From assembly GCA_028023455.1 (NCBI GenBank), contig JAQFVV010012405.1, forward strand, positions 11,641,423-11,705,422: a stretch of 64,000 nt of DNA, written 5' to 3'. Both the position numbers and the translations under genes were made by a program. The notes under the pieces are model-generated. The model did no database searches, was not told where the DNA came from, and was given only the letters and a program-made list of their open reading frames with translations. Source of the stretch: Epiperipatus broadwayi (lineage: Eukaryota > Onychophora > Udeonychophora > Euonychophora > Peripatidae). Below, piece after piece: positions 28,425 to 40,201 of this stretch (position 1 is the stretch's first letter; each line of letters starts with the position of its first letter).

Positions 28425-28523
28425 CCTTTAAAGATTTTAATAGTTTCAGAATTATAATTATTTTTAAAAACGATATATATATATAAATATTTATAATTCT
28501 GAAACTATTCATTTCTTTAAAGG
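28425..28523. repeat. 33-bp-arm hairpin
   Basis: Bases 28425-28457 and 28491-28523 are inverted copies (AATAGTTTCAGAATTATAA in the left arm) around a TA-rich spacer. Probably a small foldback. Confidence 0.85.
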
Positions 28524-28835
28524 TTACTTTCGTATTAAAGGTAATTAGAATATGAGTTGAAATTATAGGATATAATTGCTATAAATTCTGTTATATCAAG
28601 TACAAATCTGTTAATTTCATTGCTATAATTTATTAAATCACACACAAAAAAATCATTTTCTTATCTGTTTGAAAATCAAGAATATAAAACTAATTAACAT
28701 ATTTGGCTGGTAAAATAAAAGTAGTTTTTTCCCATTATATATACATATGTGACCTTATAATTGAATATTTATAAATACAATAATTGGATATATGTAAAGT
28801 ATAACCTTAATTTTTTTTTATCCATTTAGGAGCGC

Positions 28836-28863
28836 TTTCGACTATCCTCTTAGCCTTTGTCAA
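28836..28863 (-). ncRNA. Degenerate hammerhead core, Penelope 3' end
   Basis: On the minus strand: TTGACAA (28863-28857, in place of CTGANGA), AGGCTAAGAGGATAGTC, in which GGCT can pair with AGTC, then GAAA (28839-28836). It lies about 17 bases after the stop codon of the GIY-YIG remnant, the expected place for the terminal-repeat hammerhead of a Penelope-like element. Two core substitutions make activity unlikely. Confidence 0.5.
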
Positions 28864-28879
28864 CTAACACTTTGAAAGG

Positions 28880-29170
28880 CTATCTTTCCCACAATTCTAT
28901 GAACTTAATGTTTGCTGCCTGTTTATTAATTAAGTCTTGTTCGTATTTGTATATTAGCTTAGCTTCCTTTATTTTCCTTTTATTGTTATTTTTTTCAATT
29001 AGCAATATTTTTACATTATTATAATTGAAGTCAAAACCATAAATACATGACTTATTATGGTCTGAAAAACAGATGCTGAAACATTATTATTACCTTGCAA
29101 TTTTGTTTTGTTTTCTGTGTATATCTTGCATTTGAAACAATAGATAATTATCTTATTTAACATTGTTTTC
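28880..29170 (-). pseudogene. Penelope-like element GIY-YIG C-terminus remnant
   Basis: An uninterrupted minus-strand frame of about 60 codons ends at the TAG 28882-28880. It reads SDHNKSCIYGFDFNYNNVK, then ILLIEKNNNKRKIKEAKLIY, and closes with KFIELWER. This matches the C-terminal part of the Penelope GIY-YIG endonuclease: the H-D-N-VKIL-E-KRKIKEA-IY pattern. Upstream, to about 29170, a decayed stretch containing IIYCFKCK may be the start of the GIY-YIG domain, but the catalytic core is not recognisable. No RT domain remains, so this is a 5'-truncated copy. The hammerhead-like core at 28836-28863 follows immediately, supporting the assignment. Confidence 0.75.
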
Positions 29171-29480
29171 TTGTAAAAGAAATGCATACAATATAATGCA
29201 CAATGATATGACCCTCATAACAATAATAAATTGTGGGATTATTAGATTCATGAAGCAGCATATTTTATTACAGTTTTATAATAAATAACTACATTTCTAT
29301 GCTATTAATTGTCTTTGTACATATAAATCATAAATAATTAATCAATGCCAGAATATTAAATTGAAAGTTTTGACTTAATATTTTTAATGAACATTGTTTA
29401 TATCATGATAAAAGGATAAATTTAACCTTTTTGTCACTCATTTTGCTTTTAAATATATTTCCATCAGAATTACACATAAT

Positions 29481-29601
29481 ACATTTATAAGACTGGATTA
29501 TATTATATACTTAAAATAAAAATATGTTGCTTTTTTAATTATTATTTAAAAAAAAAACATTTTTATTTTAGGCGTATAATATAATCCAGTCTTATAAATG
29601 T
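29481..29601. repeat. MITE-like hairpin, about 47-bp arms
   Basis: Bases 29481-29528 (ACATTTATAAGACTGGATTA at the outer end) and 29556-29601 are near-perfect inverted copies around a T/A-rich 27-base centre. Size and structure fit a small foldback or MITE. Confidence 0.85.
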
Positions 29602-29965
29602 TTTGATTAATCTATTTACATTTATATGTTAGAAAATGAGAAAATATTTTTACATTATTCAAATAATCATATTACAAGTTTATTTTTTTTAATTTCACAA
29701 AATAAACTTTTTTTAAAACAATTTTGTTAAAATAGTTATTTGAAAACCAATTTTTAATACCGATTATACAAAAAGGCAATTTCATTTGCCAAAAACTCTA
29801 TTTAAACTGAAGGTTATATGTATAATAGTATGATTTAAGTCTCATAATAGTTATATTTAATAAAATGGTCACCAAATCCTCTGTTTATTGTGAACTTGTG
29901 AGCTACATCATGGAAAAACTCACATATGTCTTCCACACATTATATTTTTCGCATGCAAAATTATT

Positions 29966-30167
29966 GTTAAAACAGACAAAACTCTCCATACAGTAGTGAC
30001 ACTCAGTGCAAGCCAAAGTAATCAATGGATACAAGAAGGTTTGTGCATAAAATTTTTATATAGTGCCTATTAGATAGGGATTTTATGCACAAACCTTCTT
30101 GCATCCATTGATTACTCTGGCTTGCATTGAGTGGCACTACTGTATGGAGAGTTTTGCCTGTTTTAAC
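29966..30167. mobile_element. Foldback, short relative of 14.3-kb element
   Basis: Two arms of about 100 bp (29966-30066 and 30067-30167) with essentially no spacer are highly similar inverted copies. They share blocks such as GTGCATAAAAT, AGTAATCAATGGAT and the outer AAAACTCTCCATACAGTAGTG with the 14327-14778 foldback, and so does the right flank (ACAGCTTGAACAA). The central hammerhead-bearing segment is missing, so this is an internally deleted or differently terminated member of the same Penelope-derived family. Confidence 0.85.
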
Positions 30168-30745
30168 AGCTTGAACAAACATAAGAAATTGTGATTATGT
30201 GACAAAATTATTGTTTTTTGGATTAGATACAACTAACATATACAATTCTGTACAACTACTTATACTTTACTTATATTTTCTCTTTGGACGAAACATGTAA
30301 TAAGTTAAAAAATTATATTTATGTAGTAAAAAAGACAAAAGGAATAACACTAATTTACATTAGCAACAATGAAAGCTATTATTGCCAAATGCAGTACACA
30401 AAGACTAGCAATTTAAGTTATATTTCTTTTTACTTATTATTTGTAATCTTTTAGTAAAATCTACCATAGTAATGTGTCAATGATACTGTGACCATTGTAA
30501 TGTTTGTCCCAAAATATGCAACAGAATTCACTCAAATGGTGTTATTTATTAGTGTCAATTATTGTTTCTAGATGGTAAATGTATTTTTAAAAAAGGAAGT
30601 TCAAAATGCAAATGTTAATTATGAATTTTGGTAGGTATTTTATGTTAGTAAAGCAAAAAGGTATATAATTTTAATTATTTTTAAAGCTATAAATACAATT
30701 TATCTGAACCACTTCACTTTTTAGCAAAATTCTTTATTTGTACAT
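30168..30745. other. No gene seen
   Basis: AT-rich. Bases 30600-30745 read on the minus strand may be the 3' flank of the hammerhead-like element at 30761-30787, including an AATAAAGAA signal near 30735. Confidence 0.4.
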
Positions 30746-30760
30746 ATATATACACCTACA

Positions 30761-30787
30761 TTTCGACTGACCTGCAGTCTTCTTCAG
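30761..30787 (-). ncRNA. Hammerhead-like core with perfect stem II
   Basis: On the minus strand: CTGAAGA (30787-30781), then AGACTGCAGGTCAGTC, where GACTG pairs perfectly with CAGTC around a CAGGT loop, then GAAA (30764-30761). The core fits CTGANGA...GAAA. I could not find a convincing stem III, cleavage triplet or stem I in the TA-rich flanks, so it may be a degenerate or dimer-dependent Penelope-type hammerhead. The stem-II match is also short enough to arise by chance. Confidence 0.5.
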
Positions 30788-31506
30788 AGCTATGATATAA
30801 TGAACAAAATAAAATAAAAACTATAATTAGATAATAACACCATAAAAAAATTTAAACAATAAAAAACTAAAAACAACATAAAATATATAGTGTGAATATT
30901 TATGTTTTTAAAGCTATTTTTATTTTAGAAACAAGTGGCCCACAAATTAATAGTGCAATATAATGTTTAGAATGATTCCATTTAAAAATCAAAATCAATA
31001 CTGTTATCATCTTTGCTAAAAATCAGAAGTTTTGATATTGGGATGGAATAACTTTGTAAATTAAGTTAAAATATTAGCAATGACATCATGATTAGCTGAG
31101 TTATGGTATTACAAGCTGTGAAAGAATTGTCTTGTCAGAATTGATTGGACGATTATTTGAGCATAATGTGAAAGTTGGTAAATGTAAACTAGCAGTGAAT
31201 TGATTGTCTGATTTGTTTAAACATTGTTAAGGAATGATTAACTTATATTTCTTATTAATTTAGCAGTAAGCACGTTTGACATATACATAAAATACATATT
31301 AAATTATCTGCTGAAATACAGGAAGAGAAGAAACAGTAGAATACTATTTACATGCAATACCATTTGTCATCATTTTTAATAGTTTGTCAATACTTAGGAG
31401 CCTCTTAATGTACTAAATTTTGAATCATACTTTAAAACATTAATGTATCTTTACATTATTAACAATAAGTTAGACATTTGGCTAACAGAAGTGTTTAAAT
31501 ATATAT

Positions 31507-31788
31507 GGGATTCGAACTAAGATCTTCACACCACCCTCAACTCTCCATGCCACCTCTTATTGCTGACCCACCTGATCACACACATGTTGAAAAGATAAAC
31601 AATATGCATATTTCATGCTAAACCAGCAATCATCCGTTGGTCCAGATTACCATCTCCACACATATATACAATCAGTGCTTATCTTTATATTAAAATAGCC
31701 AATCTTCATACTTTGATGAACAGGCTTAAAACTACTCCAACCCACAACTTTTCAGCTGTCCATTTAATTGAAAATCTGATAATGGAAC
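31507..31788 (-). mobile_element. tRNA-related SINE-like repeat, copy 4
   Basis: Best full-length copy. The minus strand runs from the body start (CAGATTTTCAATTAAATGG complement near 31785) through ATAAGCACTGATTGTATA and a GGTGGCATGGAGAG block (A-box-like) to AGTTCGAATCCC (B box) at 31518-31507. The A- and B-box-like motifs give it a plausible internal pol III promoter, but at the 3' end of the unit. Confidence 0.65.
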
Positions 31789-32548
31789 GTTAAAGTAAAA
31801 TATTGCTATATATATATACGAAGTTTGAAATAGTATATATCCTAATCATTTAGAATTAGAATAATAAAAGTTATTATTAAATTTTCTTTTATGGTTTGCA
31901 AAACATAAAATTGTATAAAACTAATCAGATCTATTATTATAAAAAAAAAAAAAAATTAACAAGATTCAACTATCTCACGTATTTCTTTACAATATAAAAG
32001 ATGCACCTGGTCTTAATAACCATAATCTCAAAATTACCATTACTTAACGAAGTAAAATTAATAGTAGACAAATGTAATCATTAAATCTTTATTATTAAAT
32101 TAGTTTATTAAGCTTCATTTTTATCTTTATAATTAATGCTTTCTGTCTACGATTAATAATTTTTTTTAAAAATGTAAAAAAATATACATAACGTTATAGA
32201 TGCACATTGTTAAAACTATATTGTGAAAATAAAGCTTGATTCAAAATTATTTAAATAGAAATAATAATACAGAAATATTAAAAAATATCAAATGTTTAAA
32301 GTTTTTATTCATTTAAAACGTACACATATATACTAATTGCCTTTTGGCATATGGGTAATGATTAATATCTCCATTTTCTATGTCATAATTTAGAGTTAAT
32401 ATCGCGGACCACTTTTATTTCATATTTTCTAAGTACAACTTGGAGTGTTGTTTTCAGTTGATAATTTTCATGGATAAAAACCTACGTAGCTAACTATTTA
32501 ATTTGTATTATTTAAATACAAGTAAAATTAATATAATTGGAGTTTAGA

Positions 32549-33343
32549 TTTTTTTTTTTTTTTTTACATGTGTGTGACCATGTGTATCGGTTGTATGAGA
32601 TAGAGTGGATAACTAAAGAGAGCTTGAAAATCTATGTTCAAATCTCCAATATTGCAAACCATACCCGAGGACCTAGTGGGACCATGAATCTAATCATTGG
32701 TTTTTCCTGAATTCTCAGTCTCAAGGGTAGAGATGATGGCCATGGAGGATTTGTTTTCGTGGGATCGATCGGCAATCATCACCACACCTAGGTCTAAAGA
32801 GATCTGGCAATGCTCTCATGGCGCTCTCTGATTTGGTTGGTGTTCCAGACATGCTGAACCTATGTCACACCCAGATTAATTATAACCCACTTACGGCAGG
32901 GGCCGAAGTGGCTTAACCTTGTCCAAGGAGTGGGTCTGGGTTTTCACTAAACTGAGTTCTGTCTAATGGGTCATGGATGGGTCTGGGGGGCTGCTTGGAG
33001 ACTTGCCAGGTGGGCTGAGAGCTAATTGTCCTGCATGAACTCTCCTCAAATGGGTGTAGCATCCTCTTGATTGACTAACATTTGATCTGTAATAATTCAT
33101 ATCCTTTTTTCCCTCTTTTTGTGTTTTTTTCTTGATGTTTGTACTTGGAATGCATTTTTATATACCTGTAATACCTAATCTATTGTATAAGGCAGTTCTG
33201 TTGCTTTGAGCCACCACCCAGTTTCAGAATATCAATGTAACATTGTAGCCTCTATGGCCCACTGCTGCAGGTGACAGAATGTGGTCCCTGCACAGGTGGG
33301 TCATACTTTAGTGACTTAATAAAGTTGCTTTGAGAAAAAAAAA
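32549..33343 (+). mobile_element. GC-richer poly(A)-ended retroelement with tRNA-like head
   Basis: A poly(T) run (32549-32575) is followed by the same tRNA-like module seen in the SINE family (TGTATGAGATAGAGTGGATA ... TTCAAATCTCC, to about 32650). About 690 bases of markedly GC-richer, non-coding sequence follow, unlike anything else in the window. It ends with TTAATAAAGTTGC and nine A residues (33335-33343). Head, body, polyadenylation signal and A-tail make this look like a processed retroelement, either a long tRNA-headed SINE or an inserted transcript. Reading frames are short and I recognise no protein. Its body relates neither to the RTE LINE nor to the LTR families here. Confidence 0.6.
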
Positions 33344-34640
33344 GTTAATTAACATTCATAAATGAAATTTTGAAGCCATTGATAAGTGTAATTGTGGGTC
33401 AATACAAACCATAAATCACAAAATTACTGATTGTCAGATCTATAGACATATGGGCAGAATTGAAGTACATAATAAAGGCCCTAAAAGATCTATCTTCTAT
33501 TTGGACGAGCAGTTTCTTTATGATATTTTTCTAATAAAGATATTTAAAAAATCCATACTTCTAAATAGATAAAAATAATTAAGCTACTACTATCTAAATT
33601 TCTAAAAGAGAAGAAAGAAAAGTTTCAAAAACTTATCCAAATAACTGGTTACTTCCTTGGTGATTTTTTCTCTCTCTTTCTATGACAATAAAGCTGAAGG
33701 ATCCCCATTTTGTAGTGGTTTCTTTTATACAGTTCTACTACTTGGGGACAATAAAAAACAACGATCATTTCAAAATGATTGCATACATGGATAAAACAGT
33801 TTTGAAATTTTTTTGCTTTCTACAACATAAAAAAATTGGTGAAAATGAAGATAAAAAATTTACCTTTTAGTAAATACAAATTCAAGATTATATGCATACT
33901 TTCTTTCGTTCAAACTTTTTAAGAATCAAATATAGAACAATGCTGGTAATTCGAAAGTAATCAGGATTAAAATTCGTGATCTAAAACAGGAAATTAATCA
34001 AATAAGTGGAAAGCTTTAAATTCATAAATAAAAGGCTAAATAATTTTTAAAATGTTTTTCCAACGATAGTCTGTCCGTATCGAATTTATGCATAATCAAA
34101 AAATTGATTGTTGAAAGAAAATATTTTAGTATAGAAAATATGGATTCATCAATATCAAGTGACCTACTATGGATTATGTTAAATAAGCTGGAAGTCATAG
34201 TATAAAAGAAGTTAATATTACACATGTGTTTATAAGCTTAAATTGTTGAACTGATCATTGACTAACAACCTAGGCGATCTACTTAAAAGACATAGGTAAA
34301 TAATTTGATATTTAACTTTTATAATTCATTTTCTCACAGAATACTGTGATGGCGCTGTTGTGCGGTATGTTTAAATTGCCTTTTTCAATCTTGTTTACCA
34401 TTATTAACATTTATTTTGTGATGAAAACTTGAATTAAACTGCTCTGTTGACTACTGACATTTTGAGACTTTTTTGTAACTAATAAATCAATAAATGCAGT
34501 CTACTAAGTATAAGATGAAAAGATTCTAACTAAACTAGAGGTTGCTGATTGGTTGATATTTTGAATAATGAATTTCTCATTCTATTTATTCTGTTTGAAT
34601 AATAATAAAAAAGTTGCATAATTTTGTACACTATTTAATT
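33344..34640. other. No gene seen
   Basis: AT-rich, no supported coding frame or repeat boundary. Confidence 0.5.
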
Positions 34641-34935
34641 ATTTGAACACAGACTTTCATGTTCTCTTAGCAATCAACTCTATCTCATACAACAAATACA
34701 CATGACCATTCACATGTGAAACAAATTAAACAATCTCTAATATGCATACTTCATGGTGAACCAGCACTCATCAGTTGATCCACATCATCATTTTCCACAC
34801 ACATATATATAATCAGTGCTTGGTTTATATTAAGATAGCAAATTTTCACACTTTAATAAACAGGCTTTAATCTACTCCACACTCCAACTCTTCAGTCATT
34901 CATACTATTGAAAATATAAAGATGGAACACCCCTT
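34641..34935 (-). mobile_element. tRNA-related SINE-like repeat, copy 5
   Basis: A minus-strand copy containing the TATCTCATACAAC (tRNA-like) block, CAGCACTCATCAGTTGATCC, ATAATCAGTGCTTGG and the body end ATTGAAAATATAAAGATGG. Its outer body end (34920-34957) is itself an inverted match of 35271-35312, so it forms a nested inverted arrangement with the next repeats. Confidence 0.6.
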
Positions 34936-35054
34936 GTTAATGCCAATATTATTGTCATGCTCATGTTCACTTTAAGTCAATCTGACCACTCATGCATAGA
35001 ACCTTGTACATTTAAATACACAGAAATGGGATGGGCAGGATACAGGCTTAATTT

Positions 35055-35660
35055 GTAATATTATAAATAAAAGTATATTTTATATACCTGCAGACTAGAT
35101 GTAATATAGAGGATTTGAACACAGATTTTCAAATTCCCTCAAGTCATTAACACTATCTCATATAACTGATAAATGTAACCACCAACATGTGAAAAAGATA
35201 AATGAATTTCATTATACATATTTCATGCCATACCAACACTCATCAGTTGACCCAGATCATCAACTCCCATACAATAATATTGACATTATAAAGAGATTTG
35301 GGCATTCCATCTTCAGATTTTAAATGATATGAATGGCTGAAGAGTTGGGATGTAGAGTAGATTGAAGTCTGTCTATAAAAGTGTGAAAATTTGATATCTT
35401 AATATAAACCAAGTCCTGATTATATATGTGTGTGGGAAATGATGATGTGGTCCAACTGATGAGTACCAGTTCAGCATCAAATACACATATTGAAAATCAT
35501 TATATTTTTTGCATGTGTGTGGTTATGTGTTTCAGTTATATGATATAGAGTGGATAGCGGAAGGGAATGGCTGAAGGGAACTTACAAGTTTATGCTCAAA
35601 TCTCCTATATTATATTTAGACTCCAGGTATATAAAATATACTTGTATTTATAATATTTAA
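35055..35660. mobile_element. Head-to-head inverted pair of SINE-like repeats
   Basis: The left copy (minus, about 35111-35268, truncated in the body) and right copy (plus, about 35293-35625, nearly full) are inverted around a spacer of about 170 bases. The symmetry extends beyond the tRNA-like ends: AAGTATATTTTATATACCTG at 35072-35091 is mirrored near 35625-35650. The flanking sequence was therefore duplicated too, arguing for one inverted duplication rather than two independent insertions. A transcript through this region would fold into long double-stranded RNA. Confidence 0.7.
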
Positions 35661-38132
35661 TTATTTGTATAGAGTGTTTTTATGAGTCTGAAACCCATTC
35701 TAATGTGAACAGACTATAAATATCATGAAAAGATAAATATATCCCAGGATCAACCCCCAAGGTTAAATGTGGCAATGTTGCTTTGATTCAATACACTATC
35801 GGGAGTTAGGGCATATATAGCCACCAGGGTCTCCGAACACAAATACTTGTATATGCATGCCAAAAATAAGCTAGAACACAAACCAAAAGGGGTATAAATA
35901 ACTAGTTGCCACATTTTCACCCAATAAATGTAAAAATGGTCTGCCTTGAAAAAGATGACAGAAAACGCAAAGTGACAAAAGCTATTCCACCTTTTGGAGA
36001 GTTATATATTATTCTCTCTTTTATTACATGGTTATTGATTAATTTTAATAAATTAACATTTGCATATAAATACTACAATATTCCCATATTGCCATGAGTG
36101 CTATGAAATAAGGTTAACTGGCTGAATGCACACTCAGTAATAAATAACAAATTAAACTGAGTAAACCTTTACTTCACCAGCATTTACAAGATTGAAAAAT
36201 TAATTACAATAAAATAAATAAAGAAAAATAACTTGAATATTATATTAAAAATAAAATATATTTCATTTCCACTTACATTTGTTTGAAATATATTTTACTT
36301 TTAAATATAAAAGTTAAAAACTTGAAGTAAATTTATACAAGAAACTGTGTAATATTTACTAAGACAATAAACCTCAAGAATGTACACTTGAAAATGCGAT
36401 GGTAGGGACCTCTACAGGTCTTAACCACAAGCTTACGCTTTGGTAATTACACTCATGTTATTCGGACAAACAGTAATGACTGCATTTTTGTGATAATTTA
36501 ATACATATAAATGCAATTTTCAATTTTGGACAACTTTTTCATAGATTGTTATGGTTTTATAATAATTCATCCAGATTTAAAAATTGGATTGATTCAACAA
36601 ATAGATTGTTAGTTTTATTTATATAATATCATTATGACAAAGAACCAGTAAATATAAAGTCACAATTCCCATTATATATTTGACATTTTTATAATTTTTT
36701 ATATTTGGAAAGTTCACAAATGGTTTCTTAAATTTTTTTTTAATTGAAAACTTTAATTCGTAAGAAATAAAACTCAGTTTATTTGATTCATAAAATTAAA
36801 TAAAGATTTTAAACATTAAAATTAAAAGATTGAACTGTTAACTCAAATATGACCAGATGTATGTATGTGTGTGGGTGAGTGGGAAGGGGGGGGTATTAAA
36901 TGTGAAAGATAATGTTTTCCTGAAGGTGTGTGATGATAGTATTTTAGTTGTATTTATATATGAGCAATTTTCATCATCTAATATTAAGTATTGAGTGTTT
37001 TTAAAAAAATTAAACTTTATTTAAATTTTCCACACACAGGTTATTGCATATACTAATCTGTGTGATACTAACAATTGAATGTAATTGGAAAATATAAATA
37101 ATGCTTAATTTTTCTAAAGTCACTCAATACATAATATTATATGGTGCAAATAGTCCAATACATAAATACAAGTGAATGGGTTATTTTTTTAGAAGTGACG
37201 CTACTAGTTCTAATTTGCAAAGATGATAAATTTTATGATTTCCAATTTGAATTTTCAAGATGATCATATTACTAAACCAAACATTTAAAAGTAACTCATT
37301 AATACATATAAAATACTCTATTTCAAGATGTCTCTGGTGCAAGTAATGCAATTTTATCAATTTTCCATTTATTTTTATGATCGAAACTGTATTTAAAATA
37401 TAATGATTTATTAATTCAAAAATTAAATCTGAGGAGCTCACTTACCTACAGATAAAACAATCTATAAAACAATATGAACTCCATCTATAAGAGTTCTGAT
37501 ACAGGACAGTTGTGCGACTGATTGTAAACTTTTCTATTGTTGTTAATAATGAGCAAAAGACTATTTTTCATATTTTTTTTTAAATATTATGAGTTGACTG
37601 TGAAATGTTTTTCACTTATCCTTTTATAAAATTGGACATGGTTGAGTGAATTTTTAGTTAGATCCACCAGAATTATAGCTCTTGTAGATTGATTAAGTTT
37701 GCTATTCTATTTAAACAGTAAGGAGATTATGTAGACGCTTTACTTAAATTAGACAACTTGCATTTTCCATTTGTTCAATAAAAGTATGGTATTTTTTTTT
37801 CTTGTTAATTATGATCTCATATTTGGCTATGAACACTGCATTCTTAGATTATTTTTACAATGTTTTTGTATAGTAATTAATTAAAAACAAATGTATATAT
37901 GATTCTACTTTGATTTTAATCAAGCATGTTTTATTTACAAATTAAACAAATTTCCTATAACAATAAAATGAAAACTACAATGTGTAACAGAAACTTTTGT
38001 GATGTTTTAATAATTATAAATACAACTTTAAAATTTAGAAAATGATTTCATAGATATTAATTTATACACATTTTACAAATGAAGTTCCTTTGACAAAGAT
38101 TTTATTGATTTTTTTTTCCCATCATTGTTGCA
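35661..38132. other. No gene seen; AT-rich
   Basis: No coding frame supported. Bases 35700-35940 are somewhat more complex, with a GGTATAAATA (TATA-like) sequence near 35891. A G-rich patch (GTGGGAAGGGGGGGG type) lies at 36870-36892. Neither can be assigned. Confidence 0.5.
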
Positions 38133-38136
38133 TTAA

Positions 38137-39831
38137 CCCTTTAACCGCTAATTATATTATTGGTTGTATGAGGTAAAAATCAAATCTTTTAATTGGCCAA
38201 CTCACAAACTGAAGACAAAGCCTATTGTTAAAACATATTCGCCTATAATATTAAATTCAACTCAGATACGTTTATAAAAAGTATATTACTAATTTTTCAG
38301 GTTATGAAAGAGAATGAAAGTTCTTTCAAAAATAAATTGCTGTTTATTTATTATAAAATATATTCAATTTCAGCAAATATAAAGCGAATGTCTAAACAAA
38401 AAAGTGCTGACGCAAATGCTTTTTTTCAATTTTACGTTATGGAAAAGTAAAGATTTCTTTTTGCTAAATCTTAAATATTTTTACTAAAATCTTCAATATT
38501 TTTTGAAAATAATTTTGTTTTTTTAGTATATTTTTTAAAAAACTATTTTAATTTCTCATTTTATATTTTTTTAATACTTAAATTACATTCGAAATGAAAA
38601 TCTCGGTGTTTTTCTTTATTTTCTTTGATCAGGCAGTTTCTTTGTTCTTTCCAGCCAATCAGAATGTCTTTTTCGGCTGAGAGCCGGCTGACAGCCAATC
38701 ACCGACAAGGTTCTTCTTTGTTTAGTTTTAAATGCGTTTTTTTTTTACTTGTAAAATAATTCGTAAGAGGGCACCATCTTACAGAACTTTTAAAAACCTA
38801 ATCAATAACTGTCAAATGAATGTTCTACCATTAAAACTAGCAGAATTAGAGTGACGTCAGATGTCGACGAGATGCCTCGTAAGAGGTGGTTAAAGAATTA
38901 ATGGTCCAATAAAAGAAAAACACTTAATGTACTTGTTATATACTTTATTTTATTGATTTCTACATTTGCAAAATTCAATTTTGATATTCAGAATGTTTTC
39001 TATTTATAAATTTATACTTCTAACAAATCAAGTTTAAGTTATTGACTTCTAATATAAAATAAAGGGTTAAATATTAAAATCAAATATTGAACAATTACAA
39101 AAATTACTACCAGAGAGAACAAAGGAAATGTCAGTTGGTTGAAAGGTTATTCTGACAACTGTTTTCTCTGACTATAATAGTAGTCAGTTTTTAACTCACT
39201 CTAAAACTGACAATTTTTATGCTACCATAGCGAATTTAAGCTCATTTTAAAGCTAAAAAGGACCATAAGATGCTGCCTTCTCTAGAATTATTTTACAAGG
39301 AAAAAAATCAATAATATTTAAATTTGAAGCAAGAACAATGAGAGAAGGTGAACTTTCTAAAGTGCTGATTGGCTGGTTCTCATTTTAAACAAAAGGGACA
39401 GATTGTCAACAATTTTGACAGCTCCAAGTTCTTTGTTTTAATTTTCAAAATGAAAATTAATGTTTTAGAGTATTTTTTTTGCATAAATTATTTTGATAAA
39501 ATATGCTGAAAATATAATTATTTTAGAAGAGCAGTTGAGATTTTAGTAAAAAAATTTTACTTTTACATAGCATTTTCCAATAGGTTACAAACATTCTTTT
39601 TAGGTTCTCTGCTATAGAATATTTTTATAATTATAAACAAAAATTTATTTTTGAAAAATTTTCATTCACTTTCATAATCTGGCAAATTATTAATTTACTT
39701 TTTACAAATAAAACTAAAATGAATATAATATTAAAAGATAAATATATTTTTACTGCTGATTTTGTAATTGACCAATCAAAAGTTTAGAGTTTTAACTTGC
39801 TCATCAAATGGAATTTTTGATGGCACAAAGG
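38137..39831. mobile_element. TTAA-flanked piggyBac-like non-autonomous element
   Basis: TTAA at 38133-38136 and at 39832-39835 flank a 1.7-kb segment with imperfect inverted ends. The left end starts CCCTTTAACCGC; the right end, on the opposite strand, starts CCTTTGTGCC. Similarity continues inward for about 65 bases, including TTTTAATTGGCCAA against ACTTTTGATTGGTCAA. TTAA duplication plus a C/T-rich terminus is the piggyBac hallmark. No transposase is inside, so it would depend on one elsewhere. A second TTAACC-type end facing the other way at about 38873-38893 suggests a nested or alternative shorter element. The interior holds CCAATC boxes and a GTCAGATGTCGACGAGATGC segment of unknown role. 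Confidence 0.5.
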
Positions 39832-40201
39832 TTAATGTTTGTGAGAGTGATTTTGTATATATATATAATGCAAATAATATGAAACGCTTATTTATAACAC
39901 ATTCTTAAAAAATGACACTACTTGAAATATATCTAGATAGAGAAGAAATGTCTACAAATTTTCCTTGGAAATTGACCTATATTATTATAAAAATTCACAT
40001 TGCCCTTAATGTTTAGTAGCAATCTCAGCATTTTGATTGGTTATAATGATATATATATATATCATTAAAAACTGATCAACACTTATCAATAACATTCAAC
40101 AATTTCAAACTGTTATTAGGGCAACCTCCTTTTAACAATATATATATGATAAACAAAACAAGTTATAAATTTCATAACTTGCTCATAGATTACATTTTAT
40201 G

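Noticed and set aside
6817-31518. tRNA genes suggested by B-box-like sequences
   Set aside because: The B boxes belong to a dispersed repeat; no cloverleaf with a proper acceptor stem and anticodon loop could be formed.
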